A stretch of 64,000 nucleotides of DNA, taken from positions 434,001 to 498,000 of the forward strand of contig JBFONV010000003.1 of NCBI GenBank assembly GCA_040779335.1, in the 5' to 3' direction. Shown piece by piece: positions 1-7,784 of this stretch. The notes beneath the pieces are model-generated. The model was not told where the DNA came from and ran no database searches. It saw only the letters and a list, made by a program, of their open reading frames with translations. Both the position numbers and the translations under genes were made by a program. Origin of the DNA: JBFONV01 sp040779335. Its GTDB lineage: Bacteria > Pseudomonadota > Gammaproteobacteria > Enterobacterales > Alteromonadaceae. Each line of letters begins with the position of its first letter. The stretch's first letter is position 1.

Positions 1-14
1 CGAGAGAGAATTCA

Positions 15-1034
15 GTGACTACAACAATAAACAAAATTGCTATTCTCACCAGTGGTGGAGACGCGCCCGGCATGAATGCAGCCATTCGAGCTATTGTACT
101 TGCGGCTCACCACTATGGTATTACACCCTATGGATTTTCGCATGGGTATAACGGCCTGATCGAAAATGATATTACTTTATTATCCCCTGCCTCTGTCAAC
201 GGTATTATTCATCGTGGCGGTACCATACTTAAAAGCGCTCGTTGTCCTGAAATGATGACAGAAGATGGTGTTAATCAGGCAACCTTAACGTTATTAAAAG
301 AAAAAATAGATGCATTAATTGTTATCGGCGGAGATGGCTCATTTTCGGGGCTTTTAGCTATCCAAGCACAATGGCAAGGGAAAACCATTGGTATTCCGGG
401 CACGATTGACAACGATCTTGATGGCAGTGACTATACCATTGGCTTTGCTACGGCTGTTAATACAGCCATTGAAGCCATTGATAAAATTAGGGATACCGCC
501 GACGCTTTTGATAGGATATTTATTGTTGAATTAATGGGTAGACGCAGTGGTCATATCACCTTCAATGCAGGTATGGCATGTGCGGCTGAGCATATTCTAT
601 CGTTTGAAAACTTTTCTCCAGAAAACCGTCAACAAAAATTGGTTCAGTTAGCACAAGAGATCAAAAACACTCAACAAAATAGGCATGCCAGTTACATTAT
701 CGTACTTGCTGAAAATTTATGGCCGGGTGGAGCCAGCAAACTAGCAGAAGAACTAAATGCTCATGCCAATATTGACAGTACGGCATGTATATTAGGGCAC
801 ATACAGCGCGGTGGAAATCCTGTCGCGAAAGATCGTATTCTCGGAACCAAAATGGGGGTTGCCGCAATACAAGCGTTAATGCAGGGAGAGACTGAGATCA
901 TGATAGGCGAAAAGCATAATCACATGGTTCATGTGCAATTAAGTGACGCCATACAACATGAAAAACGTGTGGATAAGCATCTGATCGAAGCACAGGACAA
1001 TATTCTCGCCCTAACTGTACAAACACAATATTGA
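15..1034 (+). CDS. pfkA: ATP-dependent 6-phosphofructokinase
   Basis: This enzyme phosphorylates fructose 6-phosphate to fructose 1,6-bisphosphate in cytosolic glycolysis. The 339-residue product shows the nucleotide-binding GGD near residue 14, GGDGS at about 105-109, the catalytic PGTIDND at 128-134 and the substrate-binding MGR near 174, all as in bacterial PfkA. The glycine after GGD (GGDG rather than GGDD) is the signature of ATP rather than pyrophosphate use. The start is a GTG at the very edge of the window behind a GAGAGA stretch; because only 14 bases precede it, an upstream extension cannot be excluded. It is convergent with the response regulator that follows, with a 40-base gap and no clear terminator. 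Confidence 0.93.
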   Translation: MTTTINKIAILTSGGDAPGMNAAIRAIVLAAHHYGITPYGFSHGYNGLIENDITLLSPASVNGIIHRGGTILKSARCPEMMTEDGVNQATLTLLKEKIDALIVIGGDGSFSGLLAIQAQWQGKTIGIPGTIDNDLDGSDYTIGFATAVNTAIEAIDKIRDTADAFDRIFIVELMGRRSGHITFNAGMACAAEHILSFENFSPENRQQKLVQLAQEIKNTQQNRHASYIIVLAENLWPGGASKLAEELNAHANIDSTACILGHIQRGGNPVAKDRILGTKMGVAAIQALMQGETEIMIGEKHNHMVHVQLSDAIQHEKRVDKHLIEAQDNILALTVQTQY

Positions 1035-1074
1035 TTATGTCAACGTGCCCATAAAGAACACAAGGAATAAAGGA

Positions 1075-1899
1075 TCACTGACTTACAGCAAGTTTAACTT
1101 TATCTTTATAACTTCTACTAACCTTAAGTTCTTTGCCGTTGCTTAACACTAAATAGTATTCACCGTTTAATTGACTACAGAATTTTTGAATAAAGTTTTT
1201 ATTCACTATGGTCGAGCGATGACTGCGAACAAACTGCTTAGGATCAAGAGTTTCTTCAAGTTGTTTCATGGTTTTTCTAAGGATGTGCGTTTCCGCCTCG
1301 GTGTGAACACACATATAATCACCTGCAGCATCTATCCATAAAATATCTTTAACGGGGACTCGCGTTAACTCCCCAGCATCCTTGATCGCTAAGATGTCAG
1401 AGTAGTGCGACAAACCAATACCATTTTCATTATCCAACTCAGCTAATATTTCTTGGCTGTCATTACCAGTAACATCACTTACTAACTGGATAAGTTTAGA
1501 TTTATGCTCACTATCTTCTATTGATTTTAAGTGTTCACGAACGCGGTTCATCGACTGCGACAACCTTACTTCGTCAGCAGGTTTCATTAAATAATCTTGC
1601 GCATGAACTTCAAAGGCTTTTAATGCATACTGATCAAATGCAGTAACAAATACCACAATTGGCATTTTTAGTTGTTGTTCAATAATGCTTTGTACTACTT
1701 GAAAGCCGTTAAGCCCTGGCATTTGAATATCTAAAAACATTAGATCAGGCTGCAATGATTTTATCGCCTCGATCGCTTCCCTGCCGTTACCACATAGCTG
1801 GACAACGTCCACGTCGGAGTGTTCTTCCAAACGTACTGCCAACCCTTTTCTCGCTAATGGCTCATCATCAACGATAATGGTGGTAAGCATTTTAGCCAT
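1075..1899 (-). CDS. LytTR-family response regulator
   Basis: This is a cytosolic DNA-binding response regulator. An N-terminal receiver domain has the acidic pair at residues 11-12 and the phospho-acceptor Asp57 in LDIQMPG. The C-terminal half (about 170-270) is a LytTR domain, recognisable from the segment with VPVKDILWIDAAGDY and FVRSHRSTIVNKNFI. The ATG start has an AGGA Shine-Dalgarno seven bases upstream. It overlaps the 3' end of the sensor kinase gene by eight bases, so the two are co-transcribed and probably translationally coupled. The target genes and the signal are not visible from the sequence. Confidence 0.92.
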   Translation of the reverse strand: MAKMLTTIIVDDEPLARKGLAVRLEEHSDVDVVQLCGNGREAIEAIKSLQPDLMFLDIQMPGLNGFQVVQSIIEQQLKMPIVVFVTAFDQYALKAFEVHAQDYLMKPADEVRLSQSMNRVREHLKSIEDSEHKSKLIQLVSDVTGNDSQEILAELDNENGIGLSHYSDILAIKDAGELTRVPVKDILWIDAAGDYMCVHTEAETHILRKTMKQLEETLDPKQFVRSHRSTIVNKNFIQKFCSQLNGEYYLVLSNGKELKVSRSYKDKVKLAVSQ

Positions 1900-2977
1900 T
1901 CTTATTTCCTAATTCGTACGGGATCCTGATGTTAACTTTTACACCAGTAGGGGTATTATTAGCAACAACTAATGAATAATTTTCACCATAAAGTGCTTGT
2001 AACCTTTCTCGGCTATTGGCAAGGCCGACACCATTTTCACGAAACAAATTACCATTTTTTATTTCTGCGCCAGGTCCATTATCGGCCACTTCTATCAACA
2101 AATCATTGCCAAATTTATTGACTGATACCGCAATAGTGCCCCCCTGCTCTTGTACTGCTATTGCGTATTTAATGGCATTCTCTGCAATTGGTTGCAAAAT
2201 CATGCTGGGCACAAGTGCTAGTTGGCAATCATCACTGATATTGAAATCTACTTGTAATCGCTCTTCAAATCTGACTTTTTCGATGTCTAAGTACAACTGT
2301 AGCGCTTGCATTTCACTTGCTAAGGTCACTCGCTTCATCGGATCTTTATCAAGTGAGTAACGTAAAAATTCACTCAGTTTTGTTACCATATTATTTGCTA
2401 TTTTGTTTTCCTTTATCAAAATCAAGGTTGATATAGCATTTAAGGTATTAAAAAGAAAATGCGGGTTTAACTGATAACGTAACATTTTTAGCTGAGCTTG
2501 ATGAGCAACGGTATTGGCGCGCAAAACATTTTGCTTTTCTTTTTGCAACATTTGGTAATACTTTATCCCAAAATATAAGGCACTCCAGCTCATAATAATA
2601 TAAAAAGCCCAAACACTCCCCTTAGTGTAATACAGCAAAAATTCAGGTTGTTCGCCATGCTTATATATTTGCCAATAGTTGACATTCTTAACTATTTGCC
2701 AAAGCACGCCGGTTAAATAGGAAGATAACATCACCACGGCGATCATTTTGCCAATAGAAAGGCTCCAGACATGACGATAGACATAACGCAACGGCACTGT
2801 AAGCATCCAACCGGCATAAGCGTTAAGTACAATGATAACCGTGAAAATATCTCTGACTTCATGTAGTAATGAGCCGAGATAATGGACCAAGGCAAAACCC
2901 ATCCATCCGGCTGTATGCAACAGCCAAAAAAAACGGTTTCTATTCTCGATAAGTTCTTTCCAATTCACTAAAAGCAA
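1892..2977 (-). CDS. LytS/YehU-type sensor histidine kinase
   Basis: This membrane sensor kinase pairs with the LytTR regulator. The first ~145 residues carry about four hydrophobic segments and no obvious extracytoplasmic domain. The phospho-acceptor box is QLNPHFLFNTLNAIS with His173, the variant typical of the LytS/YehU class, followed by an HATPase domain with ENAIKYA and DNGPGAE. The start is uncertain: the longest frame begins with TTG at 2977, a GTG lies nine bases inside, and neither has a strong ribosome-binding site. The ligand is unknown. Confidence 0.88.
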   Translation of the reverse strand: MLLVNWKELIENRNRFFWLLHTAGWMGFALVHYLGSLLHEVRDIFTVIIVLNAYAGWMLTVPLRYVYRHVWSLSIGKMIAVVMLSSYLTGVLWQIVKNVNYWQIYKHGEQPEFLLYYTKGSVWAFYIIMSWSALYFGIKYYQMLQKEKQNVLRANTVAHQAQLKMLRYQLNPHFLFNTLNAISTLILIKENKIANNMVTKLSEFLRYSLDKDPMKRVTLASEMQALQLYLDIEKVRFEERLQVDFNISDDCQLALVPSMILQPIAENAIKYAIAVQEQGGTIAVSVNKFGNDLLIEVADNGPGAEIKNGNLFRENGVGLANSRERLQALYGENYSLVVANNTPTGVKVNIRIPYELGNKNG

Positions 2978-3055
2978 CCAATGATATTAATATAAGATAA
3001 TTATGCGTTAGCTTGTACCAATAAGCACTGCGGTTAATCGTATCTTTTCAGCTTC

Positions 3056-3919
3056 TTATCTCATTTGCTGATAAAGCGATTTTGCTAAATTTTGCTGTTC
3101 AGTCAGGCGTGCTAACTGTGAAAAAGCGTTATTCCGCATGTTTACATCATTATTTTGTTTAAACTTTCCAAAATACCATAATGAATTGATTAATAATGAT
3201 AAATCAAGGTAACACGTAACTTTTACATCACATAGACCGTGTTGGTTCTGTGTTTCTTTTTGATAAAATTTAAGTAGTGAATCTACTTGGTCGACGGATA
3301 TATGGTTAATCGCCATATACATAGCAATATCATATTCTGGCTCAGCAAGGCAGGCACATTCATAATCGATTAACCATTGACGATTAGACGAAATTAGCAC
3401 ATTGGAGTAATTAACGTCGCCATGACAAGGCACTAAAACAGTCTGGTTAACTAAGCTTCCCAATAACCTCTCTCTAAGAGTGCTAACGGTGTCAATTTGC
3501 TTGTCGTTAACACATGCAGCGCTACTTAATGTGTTAATTGTTTGCTCAATATTTAATTTTGGCAGATCAACGTCCACTTGGTGAAAGCGTATCATTAAAT
3601 TAAGACAATCTGACGCTATAGTTGCATTCCTTGCTCCTAGCTCAATTGATGGACAAACTTGAACATACTCAGTCACCAACCATTGATTAGAGCAGAAAAT
3701 AATTTTTGGTGAAATTAACTGTTGAGCGGCAACTGTAGTGGCTTTGACTTCTACCTCTGCAGTTGCAGGATTTAGACGTTTTACAAAATATTCATGCATA
3801 TCATCTTGCACATAAAAGCAAGGTTGGCTGCAACCTTGCTCTATTTTGGTGGTTTTCGCCATGGCAGAAAAGCACGGTAGTTTCTTAATTTCCGCCGTTA
3901 AATCCTTAAATAAGCTCAT
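3056..3919 (-). CDS. APH-fold kinase, probable thiamine kinase (ThiK-like)
   Basis: The protein has the aminoglycoside/choline kinase fold: CHGDVNYSNVL (catalytic Asp168, Asn173) and IDYE (Asp185, Glu187) are the Brenner and metal-binding motifs. The fold alone does not give the substrate. The context does: the gene is last in an operon headed by a TPP riboswitch and overlaps the PnuC-type permease gene by four bases (ATGA). In E. coli the thiamine kinase ThiK (YcfN) belongs to the same superfamily. I infer that it phosphorylates imported thiamine and so traps it in the cell. A choline or other small-alcohol kinase is the main alternative. Confidence 0.72.
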   Translation of the reverse strand: MSLFKDLTAEIKKLPCFSAMAKTTKIEQGCSQPCFYVQDDMHEYFVKRLNPATAEVEVKATTVAAQQLISPKIIFCSNQWLVTEYVQVCPSIELGARNATIASDCLNLMIRFHQVDVDLPKLNIEQTINTLSSAACVNDKQIDTVSTLRERLLGSLVNQTVLVPCHGDVNYSNVLISSNRQWLIDYECACLAEPEYDIAMYMAINHISVDQVDSLLKFYQKETQNQHGLCDVKVTCYLDLSLLINSLWYFGKFKQNNDVNMRNNAFSQLARLTEQQNLAKSLYQQMR

Positions 3920-4545
3920 ATAGCTTGGCTTTGACCTTGTAATTTATATGCTTTTTGCCATTGAATATAACCGTATAAAGCTAGTACAACATATAAAGCA
4001 AATAATACTGCCGTGGGTGTAAGATCTTTTTGTACATATAAGTAAATAGATGCAAAATCAATAACCAACCAGTATAGCCAGTTTTCTAACACCTTTTTCG
4101 CCACTAAGTATGTCGCAAACACCGCATAGACAGTGGTCGCCGCATCAAAATAAGGAAAATGTGCCGGTGTATAATTTGCCATAAACCAACCGACACCTAC
4201 GGAAATAAACGCCAACATAACGATGATTTTTAGGTGTGAGTTTAGTGACCACTGTGTAATACCTGAAACTAGCTGGCTTTGCGGATGTTCATTCACTTGT
4301 TCCTGTTGCTTTTGCCAGCAATACCAGCCATAAACTGCCATTATCATGTAATAAACTTGTAGCAAACTTTCCATCCATAAATAAACATCATAAAAAATAA
4401 TGGTATAAATGATGGTGCTGATAAAGGCCGCTGGCCAACACCAGATACTTCCTTTAGCAGCGAGAACAACATATAGCAGCGCTAACAGCATTCCCGTCAG
4501 CTCTAACCAAGGTAGTGAAATAAAATAGTCGATAGTTTCTGTCAT
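3916..4545 (-). CDS. pnuT: PnuC-family permease, probable thiamine transporter PnuT
   Basis: This 209-residue inner-membrane protein has about seven hydrophobic helices, Trp/Tyr-rich loops such as WPAAFIST and YGWYCWQ, and a C-terminal YGYIQWQ typical of the PnuC family. PnuC relatives take up vitamins (nicotinamide riboside, riboflavin, thiamine) by facilitated diffusion, with trapping by phosphorylation. Position behind a TPP riboswitch and directly before a kinase gene points to thiamine, the group called PnuT. Its start overlaps the stop of the YkoF-like gene by one base (TAATG) and its end overlaps the kinase start by four bases, so translation is coupled throughout. Confidence 0.82.
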   Translation of the reverse strand: MTETIDYFISLPWLELTGMLLALLYVVLAAKGSIWCWPAAFISTIIYTIIFYDVYLWMESLLQVYYMIMAVYGWYCWQKQQEQVNEHPQSQLVSGITQWSLNSHLKIIVMLAFISVGVGWFMANYTPAHFPYFDAATTVYAVFATYLVAKKVLENWLYWLVIDFASIYLYVQKDLTPTAVLFALYVVLALYGYIQWQKAYKLQGQSQAI

Positions 4546-4811
4546 TATGATTCTGCTTCAACCACAGAGCGATCGCCACCGATAAATTTACAAATAAATA
4601 CGGCTGCATTTAGGGTTTGATGAACATGCTTAATTTCCGCCATCACATGTGTTACTGCTAAGTCATAATCACCAAACACTTGAGTACTCATGCCATTGGT
4701 GACAACTGATAGGCCATCAATGTTCCTCAAACGCTTAATAAAGTCCCATATCTGTGTTTTAAATTGCTCTTGTGCCAATGGATAAAGGCTTATTTCTATT
4801 GAAATTTTCAT
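4545..4811 (-). CDS. YkoF/thiamine-binding-like small protein
   Basis: The 88-residue product has no signal peptide and matches the YkoF/MTH1187 ferredoxin-like fold by pattern: an N-terminal strand KISIEISLYPL, a helix with IWDFIKRLRN, and VVTNGMSTQVFGDYDLA before the second helix. Members of this fold bind thiamine or its phosphates. It lies between the TonB receptor and the permease in the riboswitch-led operon. I infer an intracellular thiamine-handling or carrier role; direct evidence for binding is only by family. Confidence 0.7.
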   Translation of the reverse strand: MKISIEISLYPLAQEQFKTQIWDFIKRLRNIDGLSVVTNGMSTQVFGDYDLAVTHVMAEIKHVHQTLNAAVFICKFIGGDRSVVEAES

Positions 4812-4882
4812 CGTTACACCCGTAAATTATTAGATTGTTGTCTTCTTTTTTTACTATAGAAAATGCCTTGAAAAAAGCCCCA

Positions 4883-4908
4883 ACCTAAACCAAAGCGATG
4901 GTTTAGAT
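4883..4908 (-). terminator. Weak hairpin between TonB receptor and ykoF-like gene
   Basis: On the minus strand a seven-base stem CTAAACC/GGTTTAG is followed by GGGGC and a run of T. It sits in the only sizeable gap of the thiamine operon. It may lower expression of the three downstream genes relative to the receptor, or stabilise the receptor mRNA; the T run is offset from the stem, so full termination is doubtful. Confidence 0.4.
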
Positions 4909-4921
4909 TAGGAGTCTATCA

Positions 4922-7069
4922 TTAAAATTGATAATCAAATGTCAAGCCAAAGACCGCTGGTTCAGCATATTGATAATATGCTTTTGCTTGATAATAATCT
5001 CGCGGATCATTTCCGAAATAAAAGCCACGCGTCGCATACTCTTTATCAGATAGATTACGTGCCCACAATTTAATTTGCCAGTGCTCTTGAATATAACTCA
5101 ATGAGGCATTGACGATTTCAATTGCCTGAGATTTTTGCTCATGGCTATTAGAAAAATAAAAATCGTCTTTACCATCTACCGAAATATTTATTAGCCATTG
5201 TTCACCTGGACGATAATTTACCCCTAAATTAAATTGGTATTTAGGTGCGTGAGCCTGGTCGCGACCAGACAAATTATCACCGGATGCTCGGGTGTATTGA
5301 TCAAATTCAGTATTAAGCAGACCCAAAGCACCATAAAATTCTACTAGAGGGTTAACTTGCCAAGCACTCTCAATTTCTACACCTTGGTTGTGACCACTCG
5401 CTGCATTACCTAAATAAGAAACAAACTCAGTCGAACCGTCATCTCTTAATGCTAAAAAGTCAGTTTTAACCTGCATATCTTGTCTATCCATATGGAAGAT
5501 AGCAGCACGAATATAGGCAGCATTATTTAAGAAGCTGTATTTATAGCCTAACTCATAATTCCATAAATATTCTGGTGAAAATTGACGAAGATCAATCGGT
5601 AAAGAGCCATCAGTGTTAACACCACCCATTTTATAGCCACGGTTGATAGAGGCATAAATTAGCGTGTCTAAATCTTGCTGATAAGCCAATACCACTTTAC
5701 CTCCTACCATAGTGTCACTCGGTGCAAAACTTAGTAGATCAGAGTTAGTATAATCGGCTTGGCGTTTTTCTGCTCTTAACCCCGTTGTTAAGGTTAATTG
5801 TGCTGACAACTGACTGTCGAGTTGACCAAATAGTGCATAGGTGTCGGTATCAAAACTTGAAGAATAATCACTGGCTAAATACGTATATTGTCGGGCTAAT
5901 TTTTCTTGATCTTTTTTAGCATAAAAACCAATGAGCCAATCAGTGGTATTATTAAAAATGGCCTGGTTTTCTTTAGAAAGCAGTCTCACTTCACCCGTGT
6001 AAGTACTGCGCTTTCTGAAATACTGATCGATAGATGAATATCCCCACGCATCAGCAAAACAGCCAGCAGTTGATAGACAAGCACCGCTGTCCCAGTCGTA
6101 TTCACCATACGCCCAATCTTCATCATAGCCGTAGTCTAAATCAGAATCTGCCGCACTGACTAAAGTGACTAAGTCAAAATTTTGAAAACCAGAATAAGAA
6201 AACTTAGCTCCTAGCGCAGAGGTTTTTTGACGATCAAATCCTGGTGTGTTAGAAAACGTTGTTCGGGTATTATCTAATGAGAACGCATCGTAGCCATTAT
6301 CAAAATTAAAGTGCAATAATGTCAGATCAATTTTTAAATCTTCACTGGCAGTGATCGCAAGCTTAGCGCGGACACTTAATTCATCTCTATTATTGGTATC
6401 GTCACGACCTAAATAGTTATTTTCAATAAAACCATCGCTCTGGTATTTTTCGACTGCTAGGCGGTAGTTGGTTGACAGCGTTGCTGGACCTGACAATGCA
6501 ATGCCCGCGCCGTATGAACCATAATTGCCAACACTCAAACGTGAATTGCCTTCAAAGACATCACTGGGCGTATTACTTGATATACTAATAAGGCCAGCCA
6601 TAGCATTCGCACCAAATCTTGTGCCTTGAGGACCGCGATATATTTCGGTTTGTGCAACATCAAATGTTGATGCGACACTACCCATGCCGGTGAAATCAAT
6701 GTCATCAATGAGTATGCCAACCGATGGATTGATCGGCTCTTTAAATTGGCTACGTTCTCCTATTCCTCTGATTTGATAATATCTTGCGCGCTGCGTGCCG
6801 CTGGCAAAATTAACATTAGGGATAGCAGCGGTGATTTCTTCCAAATTTTGCGCATTACGCATGCGAATATTATCATTGCTAATAATCGATAAAGAAGAGG
6901 CTGTTTTTTGCAAGTTCTGCTGACGAAAATCACTATGAACGGTAATAGTTTCAATAGTTTCGTCATCATTTGTACTTGAAAGTTCTGCTGCAAAACTTGT
7001 TGTAGGTATAAAACTTATTGCGATGGAAGAGGCTAAAAATAATTTTTTAAATTTCACTGTGAATCTCAT
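4922..7069 (-). CDS. TonB-dependent receptor, predicted thiamine uptake
   Basis: This 715-residue outer-membrane receptor has a signal peptide ending near TTSFA, a TonB-box-like ETITVHS just after it, a plug domain with QIRGIGERSQ and EIYRGPQGTRFGANAMAG, and a 22-strand barrel ending in the aromatic GLTFDYQF. It is the first gene after a clear TPP riboswitch and heads the operon with the YkoF-like, PnuT and kinase genes. By this context it should import thiamine or a thiamine precursor/phosphate across the outer membrane using TonB energy. Substrate specificity is inferred from regulation only. The Shine-Dalgarno is weak. Confidence 0.88.
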   Translation of the reverse strand: MRFTVKFKKLFLASSIAISFIPTTSFAAELSSTNDDETIETITVHSDFRQQNLQKTASSLSIISNDNIRMRNAQNLEEITAAIPNVNFASGTQRARYYQIRGIGERSQFKEPINPSVGILIDDIDFTGMGSVASTFDVAQTEIYRGPQGTRFGANAMAGLISISSNTPSDVFEGNSRLSVGNYGSYGAGIALSGPATLSTNYRLAVEKYQSDGFIENNYLGRDDTNNRDELSVRAKLAITASEDLKIDLTLLHFNFDNGYDAFSLDNTRTTFSNTPGFDRQKTSALGAKFSYSGFQNFDLVTLVSAADSDLDYGYDEDWAYGEYDWDSGACLSTAGCFADAWGYSSIDQYFRKRSTYTGEVRLLSKENQAIFNNTTDWLIGFYAKKDQEKLARQYTYLASDYSSSFDTDTYALFGQLDSQLSAQLTLTTGLRAEKRQADYTNSDLLSFAPSDTMVGGKVVLAYQQDLDTLIYASINRGYKMGGVNTDGSLPIDLRQFSPEYLWNYELGYKYSFLNNAAYIRAAIFHMDRQDMQVKTDFLALRDDGSTEFVSYLGNAASGHNQGVEIESAWQVNPLVEFYGALGLLNTEFDQYTRASGDNLSGRDQAHAPKYQFNLGVNYRPGEQWLINISVDGKDDFYFSNSHEQKSQAIEIVNASLSYIQEHWQIKLWARNLSDKEYATRGFYFGNDPRDYYQAKAYYQYAEPAVFGLTFDYQF

Positions 7070-7130
7070 AATAATTTATGGGATCCGGCACACGGAGGCT
7101 ATTTAAAGATATTCTAATCAATAGAGGATC

Positions 7131-7229
7131 TAACCATCCCTACGCCGGTATTATCCGGTTCAGGTTCTAAGGGTTCGTAAACGTCTCAGCATGAAAAAAT
7201 AGAATTTTATTCATGCACCCCTTGGTTCG
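7131..7229 (-). promoter_or_regulatory. TPP (THI-box) riboswitch
   Basis: Read on the minus strand, this leader carries the conserved THI elements in order: AACCAAGGGGTGC, GCTGAGA, ACCCTTAGAACCTGA, a CCGG..TAATACCGG arm, and GCGTAGGGATGGTT closing the P1 stem (AACCA pairs with TGGTT). It lies about 60 bases before the TonB receptor start. Gammaproteobacterial TPP riboswitches usually repress when TPP is abundant; here the expression platform is not obvious, although a GGATC repeat and GCCGGATCC close to the start codon could act in translational control. Confidence 0.96.
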
Positions 7230-7281
7230 GTGCGAATATTAGCAATTTTGACCCAAATGTACAGTGCTAATTAAAACAAAT

Positions 7282-7629
7282 TTATTGACTTAGCATCGGG
7301 CCTAGACGTTGACCACCTAACAGATGCATATGTACATGGTAAACTTCTTGCCCACCATGCTCATTGCAATTGATGATCAGCCTAAAGCCATTTTCAGCAA
7401 TGCCTTCTTCTTTCGCTAGTTTTTTTGCTACGGTGATCATTCTACCAAGTGTAAGTTCGTCTTCATCTTCAATATCATTGATAGTGGGGATCAGCTTATT
7501 GGGAATGATCAATATATGGGTATCCGCGCGTGGAGAAATATCTCTAAACGCTGTAACCAGCTCATCTTGATACAACAAAGGCGTTGGGATTTCTTGACGG
7601 ATGATTTTTGAAAAAATAGTTTCTTCCAT
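7282..7629 (-). CDS. hinT: HIT-family purine nucleoside phosphoramidase
   Basis: The product closely matches E. coli HinT (YcfF), a cytosolic dimeric enzyme that hydrolyses AMP-lysine and other adenosine phosphoramidates. Visible features are EETIFSKIIRQEIPTPLLY at the N-terminus, THILIIPN, GGQEVYHVHMHLLGG with the HxHxH histidine triad, and the C-terminal GPMLSQ. I choose the ATG at 7629 (115 residues), because it aligns with the E. coli start; the open frame extends 31 codons upstream with unrelated sequence. An AAGAG element lies about ten bases upstream. In E. coli hinT also lies close to thiK, an echo of the arrangement here. Confidence 0.93.
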   Translation of the reverse strand: MEETIFSKIIRQEIPTPLLYQDELVTAFRDISPRADTHILIIPNKLIPTINDIEDEDELTLGRMITVAKKLAKEEGIAENGFRLIINCNEHGGQEVYHVHMHLLGGQRLGPMLSQ

Positions 7630-7784
7630 TACGATTAACTCTTGTTTGGGTTTATATATCAATAGTGTAGCGAATAGAAAACAAGGTAGAAACAAACTAA
7701 GCAAAACATCAGGTAAAAACACTCTACTTATCGCAGGTTCAGGTTAATTAATCTCTCGCCGTTGTGTAAATAAAAGTTCTTAAG

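Noticed and set aside
2016..2360. Plus-strand open frame of 114 codons inside the LytS-type kinase gene
   Set aside because: It lies wholly antisense to a well-supported kinase gene, and its translation resembles no protein family.
7630..7722. N-terminal extension of hinT with a hydrophobic stretch that could be a signal peptide
   Set aside because: The HinT family is cytosolic and the internal ATG at 7629 aligns exactly with the E. coli start, so the extension is probably untranslated leader.
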